From NCBI RefSeq assembly GCF_002798405.1, contig NZ_PGGV01000037.1:310001-374000 (forward strand): a DNA stretch of 64,000 bases, given 5' to 3'. The translations under genes were made by a program, and so were the position numbers. The notes under the pieces are model-generated. The model was not told the DNA's origin and searched no databases. It saw only the letters and a program-made list of their open reading frames with translations. The DNA comes from Glycomyces xiaoerkulensis (GTDB lineage: Bacteria > Actinomycetota > Actinomycetes > Mycobacteriales > Micromonosporaceae). Of the stretch, positions 25,703 to 34,100 are shown one piece after another; the first letter of the stretch is position 1; the number at the start of each line of letters is the position of its first letter.

Positions 25703-26470
25703 TCAGCGGTCGAGTTGGAGCCGGTTCCAGGCCCGGGCGGTGAGCGCCGCGAACCCGGCGGCGAACACCGGGATCAGGGCGAGCTGGGCGACGGTGACCT
25801 CGTCGGGCCGCAACGCCCACAGTGCGGGTGCGGCGATCGGGAACCAGGCGCTCCCCGAGGGGAAGGCCAGGACCGCGACCTGGGCGAGCACGATCAGTCC
25901 GATGGTGGTGGCGATGCCGGCCATCGGCCCTCGACCGAGCGTGGCGGCCCAGGCGGCCGGGGCCGCGACCAGGCCGCTCACGGCGCACAGCACGAAGAGG
26001 CGGCCGAGTCCGGTCGCGGCCGAGTCGTCGAGGCCGCCGAGTCCGATCGCGAGGCCGGCCACAGCCACCAGGCCGGTCAGGGCCGCGGCCGCCACCACCG
26101 ACCACCCGAAGTGAACGGTGAACTTCGCGACCGTCTGCGCGGTTCGCGATACCGGCAGTGCGAACAGCCCGTAGACGGTGCCGTCGGTGAACTCGCGGCC
26201 GAAGACCCAGCTCAGGGTGATGCCGAAGGTCAGGAGCGCGCCGGCGGCCACGATCTGCGAGACCGTGCCGACCATGAGCGGCCATCCGTCGGTCGCGGCG
26301 ACCTGGCCGAGTTTGGCGGCGACCTGATCGTTACCGGCCTCGACGGCGGCGGTCAGGGAGGCCCCGAGCACGCCGGCGCCGCCGACGAGCAACACGGCTC
26401 CGGCTTGGAGCACCCGGGCGGTCGCGGCCTTCCGCGCCTCGACCCGCAGTGCGGCGCGCAGTCCGTTCAC
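25703..26470 (-). CDS. ABC transporter permease
   Basis: 255 residues with six hydrophobic segments in the pattern of ABC-2-like permeases (ABC2_membrane family): LRAALRVEARKAATARVLQ, then FGREFTDGTVYGLFALPVSR, the conserved cytoplasmic element. The GTG start overlaps the stop of the upstream ATPase gene (GTGA). It forms an exporter with that ATPase. Last gene of a TetR-ATPase-permease operon; 62 bp separate it from the convergent ATPase/DUF4143 gene. Substrate unknown. Confidence 0.88.
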   Translation of the reverse strand: MNGLRAALRVEARKAATARVLQAGAVLLVGGAGVLGASLTAAVEAGNDQVAAKLGQVAATDGWPLMVGTVSQIVAAGALLTFGITLSWVFGREFTDGTVYGLFALPVSRTAQTVAKFTVHFGWSVVAAAALTGLVAVAGLAIGLGGLDDSAATGLGRLFVLCAVSGLVAAPAAWAATLGRGPMAGIATTIGLIVLAQVAVLAFPSGSAWFPIAAPALWALRPDEVTVAQLALIPVFAAGFAALTARAWNRLQLDR

Positions 26471-27210
26471 GACTCTCCTCCTACGTCCTCGGCGCGGCGC
26501 TCGTCGTCGCGGAGCACCAGCTCGAAGAAGGACCGCTCCAGTTCGGCCCCGGTCCGGTCGAGCGTGCCGACGATCCGGCCGCGGTTCATCACCGAGATCC
26601 GGTCGGCGATGCGGGCGACCTCGTCGAGGTGGTGGCTGGAGACCAGCACTCCCGCGCCCCGGTCGGCGCGTTCGCGCAGCGTCTCGCGCAGCGCGATCAC
26701 TCCGGCGGGGTCGAGGGCGTCGGTGGGTTCGTCCAGGATCATCAGGTCCGGGTCGGCGACGAGCGCGGCCGCCAGGCCAAGCCGCTGGCGGTTGCCCTTG
26801 GACAGTCGCGAGGCCCGCGTCCGCTCGTACCGGGCGATGCCCATGCCGTCGACGGCGGCGTCCACCGCCTCGGGCGCCGCGCGGGCGCTCAGGCCCCGCA
26901 GCCGAGCGGCCACTTCGAGGTTCGCGCGGACACTCAGTTCGGGGTAGGCGAACGGGCTGTCGATCAGGTGCCCGACGCCGGCCCACGCGGAGGCGGGCAT
27001 CCGGCCGACCGGGACGCCGCCGATGCGGACCGACCCCGAGTCGAGCCGGATCATGCCGAGGGTGGCGCGCATCAGCGTCGTCTTGCCCGCGCCGTTGAGG
27101 CCGACCAGGGCGTGCACGAGTCCGGGTTCGACCCGCAGGGAGACGCCGAGCACACCGGTCGCGGGCCCGTAGGCGCGGACGGCGTCGTCGATGCGGAGGC
27201 GGTCAGACAT
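26467..27210 (-). CDS. ABC transporter ATP-binding protein
   Basis: 247 residues. Walker A is GLNGAGKT (37-44), Walker B LMILDEPTDALDP, and the switch His is in VLVSSHHLDE. The signature is LSKGNRQRLG instead of LSGGQ, a variant common in bacitracin/lantibiotic-immunity-type exporters (BcrA-like), where Lys replaces the first Gly. The ATG at 27210 overlaps the TetR gene by 8 bp; the stop overlaps the permease. The operon TetR-ATPase-permease is likely self-repressed through the palindrome upstream of the regulator. Confidence 0.92.
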   Translation of the reverse strand: MSDRLRIDDAVRAYGPATGVLGVSLRVEPGLVHALVGLNGAGKTTLMRATLGMIRLDSGSVRIGGVPVGRMPASAWAGVGHLIDSPFAYPELSVRANLEVAARLRGLSARAAPEAVDAAVDGMGIARYERTRASRLSKGNRQRLGLAAALVADPDLMILDEPTDALDPAGVIALRETLRERADRGAGVLVSSHHLDEVARIADRISVMNRGRIVGTLDRTGAELERSFFELVLRDDERRAEDVGGES

Positions 27211-27763
27211 GGCCGGGGTCCAGAACGTCGAGCGCGGCCCCGATGCTCTCGGTGAGGGTCCGCCGCGGATCCTCGGCCCACGCATACAGCGCCGCGGTGA
27301 CCGCGGCCAGCACGGACTGGGCCGCGACTCCGGCGGAGAAGGCGTCGGCGCCGCCCGCGGCGAGGCGATCGGCGATGGCCGCCGACGTCGCTTCGTTCTG
27401 GGTGACGGCCGCGGCGCGGAGCACCGGCGTGCGGGCAACGAGCCGGACGCGCCGCCGGGCCGTCTCCAGATCCTCATCGGATAGTTCTGCCAGCGCCGCC
27501 CGCAGGCCGCGCACCGCTCGCGCCAGCGGCGCCTCGTCGGACGGCCGGGCGCCGACCGCCTCGGCGATGACCGGATCGAACGGGTCGGTCAGGACCGCCT
27601 GCTCCTTGCTGCCGAAGTGGCGGAAGAAGGTCATCTCGGTGACGCCCGCTTCGCGGGCGATCATGCCGACGCTCGTGGCCTCGAACCCGTGCGCTTCGAA
27701 CAGGGTCAGCGCGCAGTCGCTCAGCCGTGACCGCGTCCGTTCGCGCTTCGAGGGAGGTGCCAT
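27203..27763 (-). CDS. TetR-family repressor
   Basis: 186 residues with the N-terminal TetR helix-turn-helix (FEATSVGMIAREAGVTEMTF, then FRHFGSKEQAV). First gene of an operon with an ABC exporter, overlapping the ATPase start by 8 bp. Five bases upstream of its start is a perfect 9-bp-arm palindrome (27768-27790), the probable autoregulatory operator. The ligand is likely the exported compound. The TFFRHFGSKE variant is common in the MftR-like subgroup, but I cannot assign a ligand. Confidence 0.9.
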   Translation of the reverse strand: MAPPSKRERTRSRLSDCALTLFEAHGFEATSVGMIAREAGVTEMTFFRHFGSKEQAVLTDPFDPVIAEAVGARPSDEAPLARAVRGLRAALAELSDEDLETARRRVRLVARTPVLRAAAVTQNEATSAAIADRLAAGGADAFSAGVAAQSVLAAVTAALYAWAEDPRRTLTESIGAALDVLDPGHV

Positions 27764-27767
27764 GTCA

Positions 27768-27790
27768 GAAATGTTAGCTCATAACATTTC
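27768..27790. promoter_or_regulatory. Palindromic operator of the TetR-ABC operon
   Basis: GAAATGTTA (27768-27776) and TAACATTTC (27782-27790), perfectly complementary 9-bp arms with a 5-bp spacer. It starts 5 bp upstream of the tetR ATG and stands out as AT-rich in a GC-rich background; a bound dimer would block tetR transcription and possibly the divergent YCII gene. Confidence 0.8.
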
Positions 27791-27875
27791 GGGGGTCAAC
27801 GCTCCGCCTGTCGGACGCCGGAGCCATGATCGAGCCGGGCACCGGAGCAGTGCCCTGGAGCAGAGGAGTCCGCGA

Positions 27876-28217
27876 ATGACGAAGTACCTGATCTCGTTCC
27901 CCAGTGAGGCCATGGTGATCCCCGACGAGGATTTCGAGGCGGTGGCCGAAGCCGCGCACGCCGTCATCGAGGAGGCCAAGGCGGCGGGCGTGTACGTGTT
28001 CAGCGGCGGGATCGACGAGGACGTGGCCCCGGTGCTCGTGTCCGGCGACGGCACCGTCACCGAAGGCACGCACCCGGGTCACCGGGTACCCAACGGCGGG
28101 TACGCCGTACTCGAGCTGCCCTCGCGGGAGGCGGCGTTCGATTGGGCGGCGAAGATCGCCGTCGCCTGCCGCTGCTCGCAAGAGGTCCGGCAGTTCGGAT
28201 ACGACCCGGCAAGCTGA
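27876..28217 (+). CDS. YCII-related domain protein
   Basis: 113 residues from an ATG preceded by GAGGAG. The sequence MTKYLISFPSEAMVIPDED, the KAAGVYVFSGGID segment and the end AAKIAVACRCSQEVRQFGYD match the DGPF/YCII-related family, small ferredoxin-like-fold proteins often encoded by ECF sigma factor loci in actinomycetes. No sigma factor is adjacent here. Function of the family is not firmly known. Divergent from the TetR operon and convergent with the LPMO gene. Confidence 0.85.
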   Translation: MTKYLISFPSEAMVIPDEDFEAVAEAAHAVIEEAKAAGVYVFSGGIDEDVAPVLVSGDGTVTEGTHPGHRVPNGGYAVLELPSREAAFDWAAKIAVACRCSQEVRQFGYDPAS

Positions 28218-28232
28218 CCCGGGCGTGGAGAA

Positions 28233-28263
28233 GGCGGTCTCGGCCGCCGGAGCCGAGACCGCC
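28233..28263. terminator. Bidirectional terminator
   Basis: A perfect 12-bp stem GGCGGTCTCGGC/GCCGAGACCGCC with a 7-nt loop between the convergent YCII and LPMO genes. It lacks a U-run, as usual in actinomycetes. Confidence 0.8.
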
Positions 28264-28280
28264 CGATATCCGCTCGCCCG

Positions 28281-29339
28281 TCAGCCGATGGCGCAGGTCA
28301 GATCCGGAGCGGTGTTCGAGCCGCCGTAAGTGGCGTTCAACCCGAACGAGGTGGACTGTCCGGAAGCAAGCGTGTCGTTGTAGGACGCTCCGGTCGCGGT
28401 GACCGATGAGCCGGACTGGTCCAGTGTGGCCGACCAGCTGTTGGTGATCTCCTGGTCGCCCGGCCAGGTCCAGCTCACCTCCCAGGCGCCGGACCCGCCG
28501 GTGCTGGCGACCTCGACGTTGGCGGTGAAGCCCGAACCCCACTCGTTGGCGACGGTGTAGGTGGCGGTGCACTCGCCGCCGGCCGGCGGGTCGCTCGGCT
28601 CGGGGTCGGTGGTGGGCTCGGGGTCCGGCTCGGTCGGCTCCGGGTCGGGGTCGGTCGGCTCGGGATCGGGCTGGGAGCCGCCGCCGAACCACACGTCCGA
28701 GCAGGAGTAGAAGGTCTGGTCGAAGTGGCTGGCCTGCCAGATCACGTAGACCACGTGGTGCCCGCTGCGTCCGGGCGCGCTCACCGGGATGTCGACCGCC
28801 TCGCCCGGCTCGTAGACGCCGGTCTCCACGACGCGCTCGAGGTCGCCCCAGCCGAGTCTCTGGGTGGTGGGGTCGTATCCCTGCCGGGTGACGTACACCC
28901 AGTAGTAGTCCGCCCCGTGCGTCGCCTGGTCCTCGTAGTGGAGGGTGAAGTCGTTGCCGAGCGAGGTGGTGTGCCAGTCCCCGGGCTCGTCGAGCGAGGC
29001 GTAGTCGGAGTTGCCGCCGGAGCAGAGCTGACCGTCGGGGATGCGCTGCTCGTGCTGACCGGCCATGCCCTCGCGGAGCAGGCTCATCCAGCTCCACATG
29101 GTGTTGGGGTTGGCCTGGAAGGCCTGGTAGCACATGGGGTCCTCTTGCTCCATGGCCGGATTCTGGTGGTCGTCGCCCCACCGGTCCCAGCAGCTGTACT
29201 GCCGCGCGGGCGGCGAAGTCGCCGTGCCGTGCGCGGAGGCCGTCTGGGTGGTGAAGAACAGCGCCGAAGCGCCGGCCATGACCACCGCCGCGAACGCGAG
29301 GATGAGGCTTCTGACGCGGGTCTTTCTCGATCTGAGCAT
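28281..29339 (-). CDS. Secreted AA10 lytic polysaccharide monooxygenase with CBM2
   Basis: 352 residues. The ATG at 29339 follows a GGGAGCG. Residues 1-36 are a signal peptide ending TASA, so the mature protein begins with His37 (HGTATSPPARQYSCW), the N-terminal copper ligand of the histidine brace; the second His is in EPGDWHTTSLGNDF. The catalytic domain runs to about residue 220, then comes a P-E-T-D repeat linker (PDPEPTDPDPEPTEP) and a C-terminal CBM2 cellulose-binding domain (ECTATYTVANEWGSGFTANV; SWSATLDQSGSSVT). This architecture fits oxidative cleavage of cellulose or chitin outside the cell. A near-perfect CebR operator overlaps its start, so cello-oligosaccharide control is likely. 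Confidence 0.93.
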   Translation of the reverse strand: MLRSRKTRVRSLILAFAAVVMAGASALFFTTQTASAHGTATSPPARQYSCWDRWGDDHQNPAMEQEDPMCYQAFQANPNTMWSWMSLLREGMAGQHEQRIPDGQLCSGGNSDYASLDEPGDWHTTSLGNDFTLHYEDQATHGADYYWVYVTRQGYDPTTQRLGWGDLERVVETGVYEPGEAVDIPVSAPGRSGHHVVYVIWQASHFDQTFYSCSDVWFGGGSQPDPEPTDPDPEPTEPDPEPTTDPEPSDPPAGGECTATYTVANEWGSGFTANVEVASTGGSGAWEVSWTWPGDQEITNSWSATLDQSGSSVTATGASYNDTLASGQSTSFGLNATYGGSNTAPDLTCAIG

Positions 29340-29352
29340 GGTAGCGCTCCCA
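29339..29352. promoter_or_regulatory. CebR-type operator
   Basis: TGGTAGCGCTCCCA differs at one position from TGGGAGCGCTCCCA, the published palindrome of the actinobacterial cellulose-utilisation repressor CebR. It overlaps the LPMO ribosome-binding site and the first base of its start codon, where repression would be effective. Confidence 0.8.
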
Positions 29353-29861
29353 GTCGATGGAAACATTGACAAATATAAATCTAACTCACACCCGCTCGAA
29401 ATGTAAATGCCGGCAGCGGCCCCGACGGACTCTCCTCGGCACCCCGGACTCTCACTGGACGACTGGAGTCCTAAGTGCTGGGCCAGGCCCCCGACACTCC
29501 AGAGGGAAGCGCCGATCAAGACGGGAGCATTGCTCGTCTTCTTGCCGCCGCCTGTCGGTTTCCCGACAGCCGGCGGTATCGAAACCGATGACGGCGTCCT
29601 CACAGCCGTGGTCCACTGTGTCGGAGCCAGGGCGGTCCACTTGCGGCAGCGCCTCCGTTCGCCATCAGGAGGGGTTGCGATGGAGACGGGTTCGGTTCGA
29701 GCGAGTATCCGGGCCCGTCTCCAGTGTCCACCGCCGGCGGACGGCCGCACCGGCACGCCTTCCACACGAGAGGAACCACCATGAGCGCAGGCAAACCACG
29801 TCCCGCCGTCGACGGAGCGGCACAGCGAACTCGCGCGAAGTCCGGCACGGGAGGGGAATCA
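29353..29861. other. Intergenic region between LPMO and SGNH hydrolase
   Basis: About 510 bp between divergent genes. It holds an AT-rich stretch at 29366-29405, probably the LPMO promoter, and a hairpin CTGTCGG-TTTC-CCGACAG around 29551-29568. Alternative starts of the hydrolase reach back to 29781. I see no further gene. Confidence 0.5.
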
Positions 29862-31049
29862 GTGAGAGGAATGCGAGGGCGCAAGTCGTCGGCGCTGGCA
29901 TGGGCGACCGGCGCCGTCGCCGCGTTTCTGGGCGCGCTGCTCGCCGCCCCGTCGGCGGCCCTCGCCGAGGAGGCCGTCCCGACCGGCGCCAAGGAACCGG
30001 CCGTCATCTCCCTCGGCGACAGCTTCATCTCGGGTGAGGCGGGCCGCTGGAAGGGCAACGGCAACACTTGGCGGGGCAGCCGGTACGGCACCGACCTCGC
30101 CGCATACAACTGCTGGCGGGAGATCTCATGCTCCTACGACCCGACCAGGGTCTACGGATCGTCGTACGCCAACGGATGCAACCGTTCGGCCGGAGCCGAG
30201 ATCAAGCACCTGAGCTCCGTCCGCATCAACGGGCGGTCCTTCGAGATCGATGAGGGCAACCGCATCAACATCGCCTGCTCGGGAGCGACGACCGAGGACG
30301 TCCTCCGCGCGCGGTTCAAAGGCGAGCCCCCGCAGATCGAGCAACTCGCGAACCACGCCGCCGCCAAGGACATCAAGCTCATCGTGCTGTCCATCGGCGG
30401 CAACGACATCGGCTTCAGCGACGTCATCGCGAGCTGCGCCAAGGCATTCAGCAGCCCGGTCGAAGTACGGCACTGCAACGAACGCCTGAGGCAGCCGATG
30501 AAGGAACGGATCGCCACCATGAAACCCAAGGTGGAAGAGGTCCTCCAGTCCATCCGCAGCACCATGGGGAACGCCGGATATCAGCCCGCGGACTACCGCC
30601 TGGTCCTCCAGAGCTATCCCTCACCGATCCCGAGAGGAGCTGACAACCGATACCCCGAGACGTACGCTCGGCTCAACACCGGCGGATGCCCCTTCTTCAA
30701 CGACGACTCGAACTGGGCCCGCGACACGATCATTCCCGATCTGTCCGAAGCGCACGAGAAGGCGGCGAGGAACGTCGGCGGGGTGGACTTCCTCAATCTC
30801 CAGGACGCCCTCGACGGCCATGAGGTCTGCGCCGAGGGCGTCCGCCAGTCCGCCAGCGGCAACACGCTCGACAATCCGCTGCCCAAGGCCGAGAGCGAAT
30901 GGGCGCGGTTCATCGTATCGGGCCTCACCCAAGGGCAGCAGCAGGAGTCCATGCACCCGAACTTCTACGGCCAGGAGGAGATGGGCAGGTGCCTGAACGC
31001 CATGGCGGAAACCGCCGCGCACACCTTCACCTGCAACAGTCCGGCGTGA
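29862..31049 (+). CDS. Secreted SGNH/GDSL hydrolase
   Basis: 395 residues from the GTG at 29862, chosen because GGGAGGGG lies just upstream and the signal peptide then starts directly (MRGMRGRKSSALAWATG, cleavage after AALA); an in-frame ATG at 29781 with GAGAGG would add 27 residues before the signal. Blocks of the SGNH fold are present: GDSFISGEA (Ser nucleophile), SIGGNDIGF (Gly and Asn of the oxyanion hole) and SMHPNFYGQ (His). Several Cys pairs suggest disulfides, as in streptomycete extracellular lipases of this family. Substrate ester unknown. Convergent with the giant operon. Confidence 0.88.
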   Translation: MRGMRGRKSSALAWATGAVAAFLGALLAAPSAALAEEAVPTGAKEPAVISLGDSFISGEAGRWKGNGNTWRGSRYGTDLAAYNCWREISCSYDPTRVYGSSYANGCNRSAGAEIKHLSSVRINGRSFEIDEGNRINIACSGATTEDVLRARFKGEPPQIEQLANHAAAKDIKLIVLSIGGNDIGFSDVIASCAKAFSSPVEVRHCNERLRQPMKERIATMKPKVEEVLQSIRSTMGNAGYQPADYRLVLQSYPSPIPRGADNRYPETYARLNTGGCPFFNDDSNWARDTIIPDLSEAHEKAARNVGGVDFLNLQDALDGHEVCAEGVRQSASGNTLDNPLPKAESEWARFIVSGLTQGQQQESMHPNFYGQEEMGRCLNAMAETAAHTFTCNSPA

Positions 31050-31081
31050 CCCTTCGGTGAGGGGCACGGCTCCCCGAGCGC

Positions 31082-31115
31082 CGGAGGCCGGGCGGCGATC
31101 GCCGCCCGGCCTCCG
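31082..31115. terminator. Bidirectional terminator
   Basis: A 15-bp perfect stem around the loop GATC (left arm CGGAGGCCGGGCGGC, right arm its complement), between the convergent SGNH hydrolase and the 2325-residue protein gene. Confidence 0.85.
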
Positions 31116-31161
31116 TTCGCGTCGGCGAGGGCTACCGGCCCCCGCACGAACCGGTTCCCGT

Positions 31162-34100
31162 CTACGTGTCGATCCACCAGGAGCCGGCGGTGGCGATCTC
31201 CAGGTCCCGCACCGTGACGACCGGCAGCCGGGACCCGCGGATGTCGGCGAAGAGCGTTACCTCCAGGGAGAGCGTCGCACCCGCAGTGCTGGGACGGGCG
31301 TGCCGGTGCCACAACTGGAGGTTGTCCGAAAGGCGCTGTGCGAACGTGTCGAGGTCGGTCGCCCCGTCCTCGTCCGCGTGAACACCGGTCGCCAGCCGGA
31401 CGTGGTCGGCCAGGAGCACCGGGCGGTCGCCGCGCAGTCCAAGGCCGTCCGTTCCCGCGAGCCGGTACCTGTAGTGCAGGCCCGCCTTGATGAAGCGTTC
31501 CCTGTATGCCGCCGCTCCGGCGGTCGCCAGCGGGGACAGCGCCTGAACCAAGGTCTCTCGGACATCCGCACCGGGATGCACCGGGCCCGCCCTGTCCACG
31601 GTGACGACCGGAGACACCGGGCCCACGAAACCCACCTCGGGGGTTCGGTAGACGAACGCGGCACTGGTCTCGACGGCGTCGTCCTCCGACAGGTGAGCGT
31701 TGCGCACCAGCCAGAAGACCGTCTCGGCCGTCTGCCGGGAGAACACGTCGATCGCCGTCCACTCCAAGGTGAGTTCGAGTTCCTCCCCCGGCGGCGGATT
31801 GAACCGGTACTCGGCCCGGTACCAGCACGGGTCCGGTGTCGGCGCGCCGGCGCAGGCCTGCTCCGCCGGTCGGCACACCGCGCCGACGTTGCCTCGCGGC
31901 GTGTACCCGTTGATCTGCGGCCATCGCAGCGACGCCTCGTCGCAGGTGCCGTCCTCCTTCACTCCCGCTTTGGCGTAGACGTGCAGGAGCTTCCGTCGGG
32001 CGTCCGCGAAACGGATGACGTAGCTGTCCTTCACCGGCCCAGGCGCCTCCGGCGGCGGGGCGTCGTCCGCCGCTTCGGGTCCGTCGGCGGGCGCCCACGG
32101 GTCGGGGATGCCGCGCAGCGCCGCCCAGGCGCGGGTGACCCGTTTGACCGCGTTCCAGACGGCGGTGATGACCTGTTGCGGAGCCGGGGCCGTCGCTTCG
32201 CCCGGGACGGTGAGCCCGGCCAGATGCGGCCGGAGCTGCGGCCACGCCACGGAGAAGGCGGCGAGCTCCTCCGGCAGTCCGGCCAGGGGAGGCTCCCGGT
32301 CGTCCCGCATCGACGCGCCCTCGCCGGCATCGTCGGCGACCGGCAGGTTGTAGGTGACGTCGAACCACAGGTCGTCCTGGGCCTCCCACTCCGGCAGCAC
32401 GAGGTCGGCCTCGTAGTCCCATGTGAGCGGATCGGCGAGGTCCCAGTGCGGCGTCACCGCGGGCCGGTCGGCCTTCTGCCCTCTCAGCACGAACGGCGGC
32501 GGGTGCTCCCGCGAGGGCACGGGCACGTCCAGGTGGCCGAGGGGGAGGTCGAACGGTTCGGGTTCCTCCTCCAGCACGATCCTCAGCCACTGGGAGGGCG
32601 CGTACCCGTGGTCGGCGTGGTCTGCGGGGATCTCGCGTTCCAGGAACCGCGAACGGTAGGCGGGCCGTATCGGCAGGTGCGCGACCTGGTGCGGTTCGGT
32701 GGCCGTCACCGGGAACGAGAGGCGGTTCGGCTCGGTGTCGGTCGATCGCAGCGGCAGTTTCGCGGTACCGGTGGTGAAGGCGGAGGCCTCCTCCGTCCCG
32801 TCCGAATCCGGCGCGTCGCCGACGACGCTGCCGAACAGGCGGGTCCGAGTGGCGGTACCGGTGTCCTTCACGGTCACCCGCATCGGCACCTGGACGACCG
32901 CGGAAATGTCGTAGGCGGAGGAGAGCTCGTTGAGCACGGACTGCTCGAAGCGGTCGCGGGCCTCGGCGAGGCCGCCGGCCGCCTGTCCCTCCAGCACGGG
33001 TTGCACGCCTTCGGCGAGTGCCTGGGCGAGCACGCTCTTGGCCCGCATCATCTCCTGGTAGGTATCGGCGTCCAGACTCGCGACGGTGGGGGCGTGGTCG
33101 GCCGACAGCACCTCGTCCACCGCACACAGGAACTGCCGCGCCCACGCGTCCAGATCGACGCCGGTGAAGGTGCGCTCGGCGACGGCGGGCCGCAACGACG
33201 CATCGTAGGCGGGCACGTCGGCGGTGACGGAGGCCAGGTGGACACTCAGCGGGGCAAGGGAGAAGTAGGAGGGAGCGTCCTCGGCGGTGCGGACGGTGAT
33301 TCCCGCGGTGCTGCTCCAGCGCACCGCCCACAGCGCGGGCGTGGACGGGGCCGCCTCCGTCTGCGCGCCCTCCCGCACGTCCGAGGTGACCGCCACGCGC
33401 GCCCGTCCTCCGTCGCCGTCGAAACCGGCGAAGGCGCTCTCGAAGTCGCGTGCGAACCCGCGCAGCCGCGCCTCGTCCTGCGCGTCCCCCTCCGCCCCTG
33501 AGCGCCGGGCCGGGGGCGAGTCCAGGTCGGCGGCCACGGTCAGTGTGGCCGATTGCGATCCGGGCACCTGCTTCCCGCCGTCGGTGTAGACGTACTCCGG
33601 CGGCCGGAAGAACGTCAGGGTCGTCTGGATCTCGACGATGTTCTCGGGGGCCTCGGCCAGGTCGGCCGGGTCTACGGCCGCGGGCAGGTCGAGTTCGACG
33701 GGCGAGCCCTCGTTCCCGGCCGCGATCGCGAGCAGCTCGGTCTTCGCCGATCGCGCGAACCGCGCCAGTTCCGAACGCAGCGCCTCGCCGTCCGCCAACG
33801 CCTCGCGGGAGGGCTGCACCGTGGTGCGCAGCGCCACCGAGAGGCGGGGGTCGCCGAGCTGCGCCAGGACGAGGTCGTAGCGGGCCACCGCCGCCTCGAC
33901 CTGCTGCGCCACCCGCTGTCCGGCGGTGGGCTCCACTCCGGGCGCCAGGCCGTGCACGGGCGCGGTGAACGCCGCCCCTGCGGTGCGGATGTGGGAGGGA
34001 TCGAAGCGCAGCCGCAGCGAGAGGGCGGGGCCTTCGGCGTCAGCCCCCGGAGGAACGAAACGGTAGGCGCAGTGCGCCCCCGGCCACTCCGCGGGGAGGA

